Position numbers and translations under genes: made by a program. The notes below the pieces were generated by a model. That model was not told the DNA's origin. It saw only the letters and a program-made list of their open reading frames with translations, and searched no databases. From an uncultured Clostridia bacterium (GTDB lineage: Bacteria; Bacillota; Clostridia; Christensenellales; UBA1242), in contig CALWAB010000012.1 of NCBI GenBank assembly GCA_944372745.1, positions 1 through 7,676 on the forward strand: DNA of 7,676 nucleotides, written 5' to 3'. Positions within the stretch are counted from its first letter, which is position 1. Every line of letters starts with the position of its first letter. Of the stretch, positions 1-6,851 are shown one piece after another.

Positions 1-92
1 TTTTTTTTATTTTTATTTTTTTTTTTTGTTCAAATTTACTTTTTTTTTATTCTCTATTAAAATTTTTTTTTTTATTATTTTTACTTCTTTTT

Positions 93-107
93 CCCCCCCC
101 CCCCCCC
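93..107. repeat. 15-base poly-C (poly-G on the - strand) homopolymer
   Basis: Fifteen consecutive C bases sit inside sequence that is otherwise nearly all A and T, and no gene overlaps them in this window. Mononucleotide G/C runs of this length can act as slipped-strand phase-variation tracts when they lie in a promoter or reading frame. The next gene to the left is outside the window, so its role cannot be judged. A sequencing or assembly artefact is a real alternative because the flanks are also homopolymeric. Confidence 0.7.
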
Positions 108-176
108 TACTTTTTTATAAAAATACATAATTCACCTCTCGCAATCTTTATTATTAATTATATCACTAAATTAAAT

Positions 177-206
177 AAAAATAAAGCAATTTCTCGCTTT
201 ATTTTT
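177..206 (-). terminator. Intrinsic terminator of the lipoprotein/AlkD/HD operon
   Basis: An 11-bp perfect stem pairs 177-187 with 196-206 around the 8-base loop AATTTCTC. Read on the - strand the GC-containing end of the stem is followed by TTTTATTTAATTT, a usable U-tract. The + strand reading also ends in a T-run, so it may work in both directions. It lies about 170 bases past the stop codon of the HD-domain gene, which gives that transcript a longish 3' untranslated region. Confidence 0.7.
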
Positions 207-373
207 TAATAGAATATTCTATAGCCTTTAAAAGCACAACATTTAATGTCATTTAACTATACTTTTAATTTTTTAATATTTATTTATAATAACTTAAAGT
301 ATAATTAAAACTTTTATAAATGTTACAAATAAAAATATTTTTTCACTACGGTGATACTATATAAATTAATCTT

Positions 374-1801
374 TTATAAAGCCTTAAAAAATTCTAAAGC
401 AACATTGAAATAATTTATATCCATAGGATATTTATCCTTTGCACGCATTACAAAAGGTATATACAATCTTTTAGTATCCTCTTTCTTCCTAATTATTTCA
501 TCTTCACTAAAGTGAGATAATGTAGACATATTGTGAATACGGTCTGCAATTTTGACGAGCGTTGCCGTTCTATCTTGTAAAATTGCATCCAAATATTTAT
601 TCATATTTTCGTCATCTTTGTAATTAATATTCTTCTCTTTTGTGAGTAATTGTACACTATGTGCCACATTTTTGTCTGCCAATTCCTCAATATCTTTCTC
701 AGTGCAACCTTCAATATCTTCTATGCAATCGTGTAATAGTGCGGTTGCCATTATGTTTTCATCAAACTTGCCATTATCATACAAAATGTTAGCCACATTT
801 AAACAATGAAAATAGTAATCTTCGCCGTCTTTTCTCATAAAACCATTTTTTGCATTCATTGTATTGATTAAATAATTGTAAGCATTTATTACCTTTTCGC
901 TGTTGAGCGGAATAAGTTTTCGCTTAAAATCAGCTTCATCACTCACAGTATTATAATCTGGCAATTCATTGTCTTTATTTTTATGAAATGTGGTATAAAA
1001 TAGTATTGCCAATGTGATTATACTTATAATTAAAGGTAAAAGTTGGAAGAAAATAGTTGCTACGCTAGAACTTGAAATTTTCTCATACAATCCACAAATC
1101 GAAAAAAGTGCAGTAAAAGCGTACAATAGTATATAGATAAGAGCATTCCTTATAAAATACTTATAGCGCATTTCAAGCAATTCGCTTCTCTTACGACCTT
1201 CATTGCCGTGCTTTTTTATATTAGTAAAATGATAGAAGAATTCTTGTAAAAACAACAAAATCAATGTCACAAGGAAGAATATGCAAATCAAAGCATTAAA
1301 TTCCGTGACTGCACTCAAATACACATAACTAAACCACACACCTGTCGCGACATTTTCACTAAAAGTAGATAAATGCGATGTAATATTTTTATTGCTAAAA
1401 AGCAGTTCACAAATTGCAAGCCCAAGAATTGCAATAAAAATCCCTGTAAAATGCACAAATGCAAAAGACATCCCACAAATAAATGCAATAGCACCTATTA
1501 TAAATAATACTAAACGCGACATTAACATTATTTGCATTTTTAAAGGGTCTTTCTTTGCTTGCTCATACTTGCTTTTATTATAATATTTATATAGAAAATA
1601 AGTGATAATATAAGACAATGCAAAAATCATACTTGATGATATTGCAAATATAAAGACACCATTGTCTAAATTAATTCGTTGTTCATCAAAAATGACAAAT
1701 CCTGCTAGTATTAAAAAGGCAAAAGCAAGTTTTAAAAACAATCTATAAATTATAAGCATTATTTTAGTGCTTTTTTGATTTATATTTGATGATTTTCCCA
1801 T
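374..1801 (-). CDS. Multi-pass membrane protein with C-terminal RelA/SpoT-type HD hydrolase domain
   Basis: The first ~275 of 475 residues form a membrane domain with seven or eight hydrophobic helices (roughly 13-38, 48-71, 94-115, 117-136, 150-163, 168-189, 217-237, 247-270). The rest is a soluble HD metal-dependent phosphohydrolase domain of the kind that removes pyrophosphate from (p)ppGpp. All residues known to matter in the RelSeq hydrolase have counterparts with matching spacing: R323 (in RKDGEDY), H332, H357-D358, E361-D362 (HDCIED), D420, N424 and T427 (ADRIHNMST). There is no synthetase, TGS or ACT domain. By family knowledge this predicts an Mn2+-dependent alarmone hydrolase fixed to the membrane; activity on another nucleotide remains possible. 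The ATG has AGGGTG five bases upstream. It is the last gene of the operon, 30 bases after the AlkD-like gene. The HD assignment is firm; the substrate and the role of the membrane part are not. Confidence 0.87.
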   Translation of the reverse strand: MGKSSNINQKSTKIMLIIYRLFLKLAFAFLILAGFVIFDEQRINLDNGVFIFAISSSMIFALSYIITYFLYKYYNKSKYEQAKKDPLKMQIMLMSRLVLFIIGAIAFICGMSFAFVHFTGIFIAILGLAICELLFSNKNITSHLSTFSENVATGVWFSYVYLSAVTEFNALICIFFLVTLILLFLQEFFYHFTNIKKHGNEGRKRSELLEMRYKYFIRNALIYILLYAFTALFSICGLYEKISSSSVATIFFQLLPLIISIITLAILFYTTFHKNKDNELPDYNTVSDEADFKRKLIPLNSEKVINAYNYLINTMNAKNGFMRKDGEDYYFHCLNVANILYDNGKFDENIMATALLHDCIEDIEGCTEKDIEELADKNVAHSVQLLTKEKNINYKDDENMNKYLDAILQDRTATLVKIADRIHNMSTLSHFSEDEIIRKKEDTKRLYIPFVMRAKDKYPMDINYFNVALEFFKAL

Positions 1802-1831
1802 AAATGCACCCTATAATGTTAAATTATACAA

Positions 1832-2530
1832 CTATATTGTACTTTTTAACCTTTTATCCTTCATATTTTTTAAGTATTCTTTATCTTCTTTGGTTACGCG
1901 AAAACTATCACGACACTTGGATACAGTTTTCGCAAGCACAAAATTATTTACATAATTTGATTGCAAAAATTCCAATGTCATATCGCGTTGTTTTATAAAG
2001 GCTTCGCACAAATACCACGCCACACACATATTGACATAATATTCTTGTTCACCCTTTAGTTTTTTTATAAGTTCAAAAGATTTTATTGTATATTCATTAT
2101 TTTTTAAAAATTCAAATAGCATTAACACGCCTATACGCCTAGCATAAGTGCGAGTATCAAATATAAGATTTTGTGCTATTTTGTAGTATCTATCCATTTC
2201 CGCATCCTTAATATCAAAATCTAAGGCATCACAACTAGCCCAATTATCTATGTATGGAATATATTTATATAAATACTTTGTAAACAAATCAAAATCTTTA
2301 ACTTTGGACAAAACTTTAGCAAATATGATGGTATTTTCGTAATGCTCAAAATTTTCTGTTTCTAAATAAGATAAATAATTTCCATTTAAAATCACTTTTG
2401 CTATCCTTTTTAAATCAGCAGTTTTTACAACATACATAGGTTGGCTTGTCCTAATGATATTTCGAGTCCATTCTTCTTTCTCTTTATTACTGCACCTTAC
2501 TAGTTCTGCCTCTATCTCTTCTTTTGTCAT
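1832..2530 (-). CDS. DNA alkylation repair (AlkD-like) HEAT-repeat protein
   Basis: This 232-residue, mostly helical protein fits the AlkD/AlkC superfamily of HEAT-like-repeat DNA glycosylases, which excise N3- and N7-alkylated purines, and matches the family's usual length of about 210-240. The signature DNWASCD at 95-101 gives W97 and D101, the counterparts of the stacking Trp and catalytic Asp of Bacillus cereus AlkD (W109, D113). YARRIG at 129-134 supplies an Arg near the R148 position, and the YYVNMCVAWYL segment (164-174) supplies the second stacking Trp, W172. The Arg that usually follows this Trp by three residues is Cys175 here. The C-terminal KCRDSFR (205-211) resembles a motif I associate with clostridial members. 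The ATG lies 7 bases after the lipoprotein stop, and AGGTG of its ribosome site overlaps that stop, so the two are translationally close. Family placement is confident; glycosylase activity is not proven. Confidence 0.87.
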   Translation of the reverse strand: MTKEEIEAELVRCSNKEKEEWTRNIIRTSQPMYVVKTADLKRIAKVILNGNYLSYLETENFEHYENTIIFAKVLSKVKDFDLFTKYLYKYIPYIDNWASCDALDFDIKDAEMDRYYKIAQNLIFDTRTYARRIGVLMLFEFLKNNEYTIKSFELIKKLKGEQEYYVNMCVAWYLCEAFIKQRDMTLEFLQSNYVNNFVLAKTVSKCRDSFRVTKEDKEYLKNMKDKRLKSTI

Positions 2531-2537
2531 ACCACAC

Positions 2538-2990
2538 CTAATCTATTATGATTATATCTCCATAAAAAATTTTATTTAAATAATCTAAATTGTCTTGACT
2601 TATCCTTTTAGATAAATAATAAAGTCCTCTCACTTGCCTTTGAAAATAATATTCTGTCTCACCTGTTTCTATATTTTTATAAGCACTTACTTCAAATTGA
2701 TAAGTTCTATTTCCACTTCCGTTTACGGTGATTGTCAAATATGTTTCCCCTATTTTAGCATTTCCATTGTCTTGCTCATCCAAAACATCACTGTATATTT
2801 CAATACCCCCAAACCTCGTTTTAAATTCGCTTAATGTATCACTTTCATCATAAAGAACAGCTCTTTCTTCGTCATTTATGATAAAACTCACTAGCGTTGA
2901 GGCACTAAACAATTTTATTCCACCTGAACACCCACAGAAAACACAAATAATTAACACAAAAAACGGAATTAAACATAGTCTTTTGTTCAT
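2538..2990 (-). CDS. Predicted small lipoprotein of unknown function
   Basis: The product is about 150 residues. From the chosen ATG it begins MNKRL, then a hydrophobic stretch, and ends the signal with FCGCSGG, a plausible lipobox with the lipidated Cys at residue 21. This points to attachment on the outer face of the cytoplasmic membrane. An upstream in-frame ATG at 3017 would add nine residues (MEYKESKVK). I prefer 2990 because AAGG sits five bases before it (2996-2999), while the upstream ATG has only an AAGG 14 bases away. The mature part is a beta-rich, charged sequence (for example YLTITVNGSGNRTYQFEV) with no motif I recognise and no catalytic signature. It is the first gene of the lipoprotein/AlkD/HD operon, with the promoter close upstream. 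Confidence 0.78.
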   Translation of the reverse strand: MNKRLCLIPFFVLIICVFCGCSGGIKLFSASTLVSFIINDEERAVLYDESDTLSEFKTRFGGIEIYSDVLDEQDNGNAKIGETYLTITVNGSGNRTYQFEVSAYKNIETGETEYYFQRQVRGLYYLSKRISQDNLDYLNKIFYGDIIIID

Positions 2991-3044
2991 CTTAACCTTA
3001 CTCTCTTTATATTCCATAGTTTAATAGGCAACCTTATAAAATAA

Positions 3045-3074
3045 AATATAGTTATAAAATGTAAATAAGTTCAA
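3045..3074 (-). promoter_or_regulatory. Promoter of the lipoprotein/AlkD/HD operon
   Basis: On the - strand TTGAAC (3069-3074) and TATATT (3045-3050) are 18 bases apart, which predicts a transcript start near 3038. It lies downstream of the glyS terminator hairpin and upstream of the lipoprotein gene, so the three-gene operon can be transcribed independently of degV-glyS. Confidence 0.55.
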
Positions 3075-3104
3075 CTCATTATTTATTTTATATTTAAAAT
3101 GGTT

Positions 3105-3145
3105 TAATTAAAACGAGCAAATATATCTCATATATACCGCTCGTT
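3105..3145 (-). terminator. Hairpin terminator after glycyl-tRNA synthetase gene
   Basis: AACGAGC (3112-3118) pairs with GCTCGTT (3139-3145). An inner ATATAT/ATATAT stem (3121-3126 with 3130-3135) extends the hairpin past a small asymmetric mismatch, leaving a 3-base loop. On the - strand it starts 11 bases after the glyS stop and is followed by TTTTAATTAAA. The short U-tract suggests incomplete termination, so some read-through into the next operon is possible. Confidence 0.6.
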
Positions 3146-3155
3146 CAACTGTTAC

Positions 3156-4550
3156 TTATAACTTAATTTCTTTTTCTATGAAACCTTGCAAATCTTCTAT
3201 CTTCATAGTCACTTGTGTCATAGTATCTCTATCGCGAACTGTGACAGTATTATCACTCAAAGTTGTATCATCTATTGTAATACAATATGGTGTACCTATC
3301 TCATCTTGTCTTCTATAGCGTTTACCGATACTACCTGTCTCATCATAAGTGGCAGAACAGAATTTGCAAATGTTTTGGAAGATTTCTTCCGCTTTCACTG
3401 CGTGATTTTTCTTAATCAAAGGCAAAACAGCAATTTTATAAGGTGCTAATGCCTTATGTATTTTTAGCACTACGCGCGTTTGCCCATCTTCTAATGTTTC
3501 TTCAGTGTAAGCATCCATAAGCACCGCAAGCGTAAGTCTAGTTAAGCCCACCGCTGGTTCAATACAATATGGTACATACTTTTCATTAGTAACAGGATCA
3601 GTGTATTCTAAGTTTACTCCGCTATACTTCATATGTTGATTTAAGTCATAGTCAGTTCTATCAGCAAGCCCCCACAATTCGCCCCAACCAAATGGAAACT
3701 CATATTCAAAATCTGTAGTTGCTGCACTATAGAAACACAATTCTTCTTTGCTGTGGTCTCTAAGCCTTAAATTCTCTTTCTTAAGTCCCAGTGACAAAAG
3801 AAAATTGTATATAAAGTCTTTCCAATATGCAAACCACTCTAAATCTGTACCGGGTTTACAGAAAAATTCTAATTCCATTTGCTCAAATTCACGCGTACGG
3901 AAAATGAAGTTACCAGGAGTGATTTCATTTCTAAAAGATTTACCTATTTGCCCAATCCCAAATGGCACGCGTTTACGCATAGAACGCACAATGTTTTTGA
4001 AGTTGACAAACATACCTTGTGCTGTTTCTGGACGCATATACACTTCGCTTGTCTTATCTTCAAGCACCCCTTGAAATGTTTTAAACATTATATTGAATTG
4101 TCTTATTGGCGAAAAATCACTTTTGCCACAAATAGGACAATTTATCTTGTGTTCAAAAACAAATTTCTCCAATTCTTCGTCACTTTTGCCATTAGGGTCA
4201 AAATCTATCTCTGGGTGCTTCTTCAAATAATTTTCAATTAAGTGGTCAGCACGATGACGAGATTTACAATTTTTGCAATCCATAAGTGGGTCTGTCGCAC
4301 TCTTAATGTGTCCACTCGCTTCCCACACTTTAGGATTCATTAGTATTGCACTCTCTATAGCCACATTCATTGGATTTTCTTGAATAAATTTCTTGAACCA
4401 AGCATCACGAACATTGGACTTCAACAATACACCCAAAGGACCATAATCCCAAGAATTTGCTAAACCACCATATATTTCACTACCTTGAAAGACAAAACCA
4501 TTGTCTTTACAATAAGCCACTATTTTATCCATTGTAATTTGTTTGTTCAT
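3156..4550 (-). CDS. glyQS: Glycine--tRNA ligase, single-chain dimeric type
   Basis: This class II synthetase charges tRNA-Gly with glycine in the cytoplasm. At 464 residues it has the length of the homodimeric (alpha-2) enzyme, not the separate alpha and beta chains found in many bacteria. Visible landmarks are the N-terminal GLANSWDYGPLG (29-40), CKNC at 92-95 and CPIC at 138-141 as a probable zinc site in the insertion, RPETAQGMF (173-181), class II motif 2 with FRNEI (206-210), and motif 3 with EPAVGLTR (331-338). The anticodon-binding domain occupies about 368-464. The start is supported by AGGTGA seven bases upstream at 4557-4562. It follows the DegV-family gene by 14 bases and is probably co-transcribed with it. 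No T-box leader is visible in front of either gene. Identification is secure. Confidence 0.98.
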   Translation of the reverse strand: MNKQITMDKIVAYCKDNGFVFQGSEIYGGLANSWDYGPLGVLLKSNVRDAWFKKFIQENPMNVAIESAILMNPKVWEASGHIKSATDPLMDCKNCKSRHRADHLIENYLKKHPEIDFDPNGKSDEELEKFVFEHKINCPICGKSDFSPIRQFNIMFKTFQGVLEDKTSEVYMRPETAQGMFVNFKNIVRSMRKRVPFGIGQIGKSFRNEITPGNFIFRTREFEQMELEFFCKPGTDLEWFAYWKDFIYNFLLSLGLKKENLRLRDHSKEELCFYSAATTDFEYEFPFGWGELWGLADRTDYDLNQHMKYSGVNLEYTDPVTNEKYVPYCIEPAVGLTRLTLAVLMDAYTEETLEDGQTRVVLKIHKALAPYKIAVLPLIKKNHAVKAEEIFQNICKFCSATYDETGSIGKRYRRQDEIGTPYCITIDDTTLSDNTVTVRDRDTMTQVTMKIEDLQGFIEKEIKL

Positions 4551-4564
4551 ATTAATTCACCTAA

Positions 4565-5389
4565 TTATTCCATCCAAGCCACACCAACTGCTGGCCCTAC
4601 ATGACTTGTCACAACTGGACAAATCAAACCTTCAAGTATTGGGTGATTTGGAAATCTTTCTCTCAATTTTTCTTGAATCATAGCAAAATATTTAGAACCT
4701 GCCGCACAACATGCATAAATGCGTTTTGCCGTCTCTGGTACTCTAGCCACCATAAAAGGTATAGCCTTAGCAATACCTAAAACTTTCTTTACACAAGACA
4801 ATGTATTTTCACGGAAAGATAGCACAGGTTTTATTTTTAAAATTTCACCAAGCACAGCACTTACTTTGCTAAGTCTTCCCCCACGGCGTAAATATTCAAG
4901 ATTGTCAGGACAGAAACAAATCTCTACTTTTTTAATATTTTCTTTTACATTTGCGACAACTTGTTCGCGACTTAAACCTTTCTCAATGTCTTCCAATGCT
5001 TCTATTATGAGCATCAAGCCTTGTTGAGCACAACTTTGTGTGTCTATTACGCTTATTTTATCACTAGCACCATCGACTAAACTCAATGCCGTTGTCGCCC
5101 CATTTATCGTTCCAGAAAGCACTGAGCCAATACAAAATACTATAGCTTCATTGCCCTCTTTGACAACTTTTTCATAAGCGTCTGCAAATTCTTGGACAGG
5201 TGGTTGCGTTGTCTTAGGAAATTCTTCGCTAGCTAGCATCATATCATAATATTCTTGATATGTATCTGGCGTACTCTCTACATACTCTTTGTCCCCTAAA
5301 TTTATCTTCAATGATATTACCTTAATGTCATACTTTTCAATCATTTCTTTTGTGACCGCAGCGGTCGAATCTGTTATTATTTTAATCAT
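4565..5389 (-). CDS. DegV-family (FakB-like) fatty-acid-binding protein
   Basis: The 274-residue product has the normal DegV length and its conserved blocks in order: IITDSTA at 4-10, TTQPP at 60-64, GSVLSGT at 88-94, the YLRRGGRLS block at 166-174, and SHVGPAVGVAW near the C-terminus with H263. Family members bind a long-chain fatty acid in a buried pocket, with the carboxylate held by a Thr and a Ser (likely T61 and S92 here). Some, called FakB, present it to the kinase FakA for phosphorylation and entry into phospholipid synthesis. No fakA partner is in this window, so FakB function is an inference. The ATG has AGAGG seven bases upstream. It is the first gene of the degV-glyS unit, with a promoter about 100 bases upstream of its start. 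The protein is cytosolic, without signal or membrane segments. Confidence 0.94.
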   Translation of the reverse strand: MIKIITDSTAAVTKEMIEKYDIKVISLKINLGDKEYVESTPDTYQEYYDMMLASEEFPKTTQPPVQEFADAYEKVVKEGNEAIVFCIGSVLSGTINGATTALSLVDGASDKISVIDTQSCAQQGLMLIIEALEDIEKGLSREQVVANVKENIKKVEICFCPDNLEYLRRGGRLSKVSAVLGEILKIKPVLSFRENTLSCVKKVLGIAKAIPFMVARVPETAKRIYACCAAGSKYFAMIQEKLRERFPNHPILEGLICPVVTSHVGPAVGVAWME

Positions 5390-5486
5390 TTATAAACCTC
5401 TTTAAATAGTCTATTATGAAAGTTCTTTTTTTGTTGACAAAATTTAAAAATTCAACGATTTTATGTACTTCATAATTTACTTGTAT

Positions 5487-5515
5487 ATTATATTATAATT
5501 TAATAAAAAAAACAA
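5487..5515 (-). promoter_or_regulatory. Promoter of the degV-glyS operon
   Basis: On the - strand TTGTTT (5510-5515) and a perfect TATAAT (5487-5492) are 17 bases apart. The transcript would start near 5480, leaving a leader of about 90 bases before the DegV ATG. I see no riboswitch or T-box features in that leader. Confidence 0.6.
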
Positions 5516-5568
5516 TCATATTGTATTGCATTCTTAAAATTCTCATAATAATTCTAAATATTGCATTT

Positions 5569-5619
5569 ATGTTTTTTGTCAAAATTTAGATATATATGTC
5601 TAATTAAGTCAAAAAACAT
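5569..5619. repeat. 10-bp inverted repeat framing the YjzC-like gene promoter
   Basis: ATGTTTTTTG (5569-5578) and CAAAAAACAT (5610-5619) are exact inverted copies separated by 31 bases. The left arm overlaps the predicted -35 box and the right arm covers the predicted transcription start, so a regulator bound to both arms would block the promoter. The arms are mostly A/T runs, so chance is possible. Confidence 0.4.
5576..5604 (+). promoter_or_regulatory. Promoter of the YjzC-like gene
   Basis: TTGTCA (5576-5581) and TCTAAT (5599-5604) are 17 bases apart on the + strand, with a predicted start near 5611 and a leader of about 70 bases. A TATAAT at 5494-5499 also reads on this strand, but it has no convincing -35 box and overlaps the palindromic -10 region of the opposite promoter. 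Confidence 0.5.
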
Positions 5620-5682
5620 TTTTCTTTAATTTTTTTGAATAAAATTTAAATAACACCACAAAATAAGACCGAGGAGGTTAAT

Positions 5683-5832
5683 ATGAAATTTAGATCAGGC
5701 GAAACAGCGCCTCAGTCTGGCCAATACAAAATGGTAGATGAGAATGGCGAAGTTATCAATACTGTAGACCTTCAAAAAGGTCAAACTTTCCCACCTACAC
5801 CAAGTAGTTCTTGCCATTTTGAACAGGCATAA
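5683..5832 (+). CDS. YjzC-family small protein (49 residues)
   Basis: This short gene encodes 49 residues beginning MKFRSGETAPQSGQYK and containing KGQTFPPTP (32-40), then a Ser/Cys/His tail. The pattern of SGE.AP.SGQY near the N-terminus and KG..FPPTP near the C-terminus is typical of YjzC-like proteins of Bacillota, which are about 50-60 residues and of unknown function. By analogy with other short proteins sharing this layout it may form one small beta-rich unit. The ribosome site GAGGAGG (5671-5677) is the strongest in the window and lies five bases before the ATG. The gene has its own promoter and its own terminator 12 bases after the stop, so it is monocistronic and probably well expressed. 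It is the only rightward gene here. The single Cys and His (CHF at 44-46) are too few for an obvious metal site. The reading frame is near certain; the family call is from memory of the pattern. Confidence 0.85.
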   Translation: MKFRSGETAPQSGQYKMVDENGEVINTVDLQKGQTFPPTPSSSCHFEQA

Positions 5833-5844
5833 AAATACCTAAAG

Positions 5845-5870
5845 ACGCACTAAAAATTTAGTGCGTTTTT
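5845..5870 (+). terminator. Intrinsic terminator of the YjzC-like gene
   Basis: ACGCACTAA (5845-5853) pairs with TTAGTGCGT (5858-5866) around a 4-base loop, and TTTT follows directly, then CATTTTTT. It starts 12 bases after the stop codon. The opposite strand lacks a good T-run, so it is directional. Confidence 0.88.
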
Positions 5871-6012
5871 CATTTTTTGTCATAAAATTAAAAAAACTTA
5901 GGTCATAAATTATATTGTAAATTTATTATAGTCATATTTTATTATTTTAAATTAAAGTTTGTGATATTTTGTAAGCACTCAAATTTCATTTATGCTTTAA
6001 AACACCCCCGCA

Positions 6013-6044
6013 AACAAAAATAGGAAGAGAAATCATCTCTTCCT
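6013..6044 (-). terminator. Intrinsic terminator of the 244-residue protein gene
   Basis: A perfect 9-bp stem, AGGAAGAGA (6022-6030) with TCTCTTCCT (6036-6044) and a 5-base loop, is followed on the - strand by ATTTTTGTTTG. It starts 15 bases past the stop codon of the leftward gene and stops it from running into the YjzC-like gene. Confidence 0.87.
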
Positions 6045-6059
6045 TGTTAACTTCCTTAA

Positions 6060-6794
6060 TTATCTTTCTATCTCAGGTGCTTTGCCTTCTCTAGCCTCAT
6101 TTTCGCGTCCAATAGTTGTATAAGGACGAACATAAATCTTGTCCATTATATGCAAAGTTGACTGATATTCCACTGACTTCTCTACTTTTTCTTCTTGTGA
6201 TTCAATTACTTTTTTATTTTCTTTCTCGTAATTCTTTTCTATAACAGTCCAAAGCAAATTATCAAATTTGTCATTATGATTCTTATAATTTCTATAATTT
6301 TTTATAGCAAGTGGTTCTACCCCATATTGTGGAATATCATTAAATACATTTATAACATCTCCATAAATGTCACTTTCTATAATGTGATTTGGTTTATCTA
6401 TTGGTTGTGGAACAACAGCAATGACAACACCATAACCTTCTTCAGCTGTTCTTAAGTCAGTATAACCTAATATTTTTGACTTTTCTAAATCAAAAAGTCC
6501 TGCTGCATAGTACGCTGTATGACCATCATCACCTATGCGACGAACAAAACCAACTACTCCAACATTTTTCTTCTTAAAATCTCTAAATAATGCATCTCTA
6601 ACATCTTTATAAGTTAAATTAAAAGTGTCATTCTCAGCATCAATTTTTGCAATGTAGTCAAAAGCACATTTTTTGTTCTTCTCTACTTCTTGAGCATTGT
6701 TAACGCCCATAGCATTTTGAATTTTTGAAATTTCATAACGCCCATAAACCGCAATAGCATCTTCATTTAATTTTTTGAGTTCTTTAATATCCAT
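6060..6794 (-). CDS. Unrecognised soluble protein, 244 residues
   Basis: I do not recognise a family. The product starts MDIKELKKLNEDAIAVYGRY. It has a helical N-terminal part (1-50), then an alpha/beta-looking core with hydrophobic strands NVGVVGFVRRI (77-87) and YGVVIAVVPQP (121-131), separated by GHTAYYAAGLFDLEK (91-105). A strongly Lys/Glu-rich helical linker or coiled coil (about 186-208) leads to a short Arg/Glu-rich tail. It has no signal peptide, membrane helix or Cys cluster, so it should be cytosolic. The frame stays open to a codon at 6884, but the start at 6794 is clearly better: AAGGAAGGTG lies five bases upstream, and the promoter at 6823-6851 falls inside the longer version. 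It is a single-gene unit with its own promoter and terminator, and it converges on the YjzC-like gene. It could be a stress or regulatory protein, but nothing in the sequence proves that. Confidence 0.83.
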   Translation of the reverse strand: MDIKELKKLNEDAIAVYGRYEISKIQNAMGVNNAQEVEKNKKCAFDYIAKIDAENDTFNLTYKDVRDALFRDFKKKNVGVVGFVRRIGDDGHTAYYAAGLFDLEKSKILGYTDLRTAEEGYGVVIAVVPQPIDKPNHIIESDIYGDVINVFNDIPQYGVEPLAIKNYRNYKNHNDKFDNLLWTVIEKNYEKENKKVIESQEEKVEKSVEYQSTLHIMDKIYVRPYTTIGRENEAREGKAPEIER

Positions 6795-6822
6795 TATCAC
6801 ACCTTCCTTTCTCGTTGATGTT

Positions 6823-6851
6823 ATTTTAGCATAAATATGCCACTTTGTCAA
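6823..6851 (-). promoter_or_regulatory. Strong promoter of the 244-residue protein gene
   Basis: On the - strand a perfect TTGACA (6846-6851) and TAAAAT (6823-6828) are 17 bases apart, with TGC just before the -10 box (an extended -10). The transcript starts near 6816, about 22 bases before the preferred ATG. It is the best promoter in the window. Confidence 0.8.

Larger units (their letters stand above)
1..373. other. Gene-free T-rich left edge
   Basis: No credible reading frame is visible on either strand. The first 92 bases are almost entirely T-runs on the + strand, followed by a 15-base C run and then ordinary AT-rich spacer. The only recognisable functional element is the hairpin at 177-206 that should end the leftward operon. 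A small TCAC-TACG-GTGA hairpin at 343-354 lies just past the stop codon of the HD-domain gene but has no T-tract in the direction of transcription. The low-complexity sequence right at the window start may mean a contig end. Confidence 0.6.

Noticed and set aside
343..354. Small hairpin TCAC-TACG-GTGA just past the HD gene stop
   Set aside because: The stem is only 4 bp and an A-run follows it in the direction of transcription; the hairpin at 177-206 is a better terminator.
1392..1583. Open frame of 63 codons on the + strand
   Set aside because: It is antisense to the membrane domain of the HD gene, has no ribosome site and no family resemblance.
1823..1828. TATAAT on the - strand between the AlkD-like and HD genes
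   Set aside because: There is no -35 box at a suitable distance, and such words are common in this AT-rich DNA.
3748..4241. Two overlapping + strand open frames of 108 and 120 codons
   Set aside because: Both are antisense to the securely identified glycyl-tRNA synthetase gene.
4719..5027. Open frame of 102 codons on the + strand
   Set aside because: It is a shadow of the DegV-family gene, with no start signals.
5390..5480. Possible T-box or riboswitch in the degV-glyS leader
   Set aside because: The leader is only about 90 bases and shows no T-box sequence, antiterminator or other known riboswitch core.
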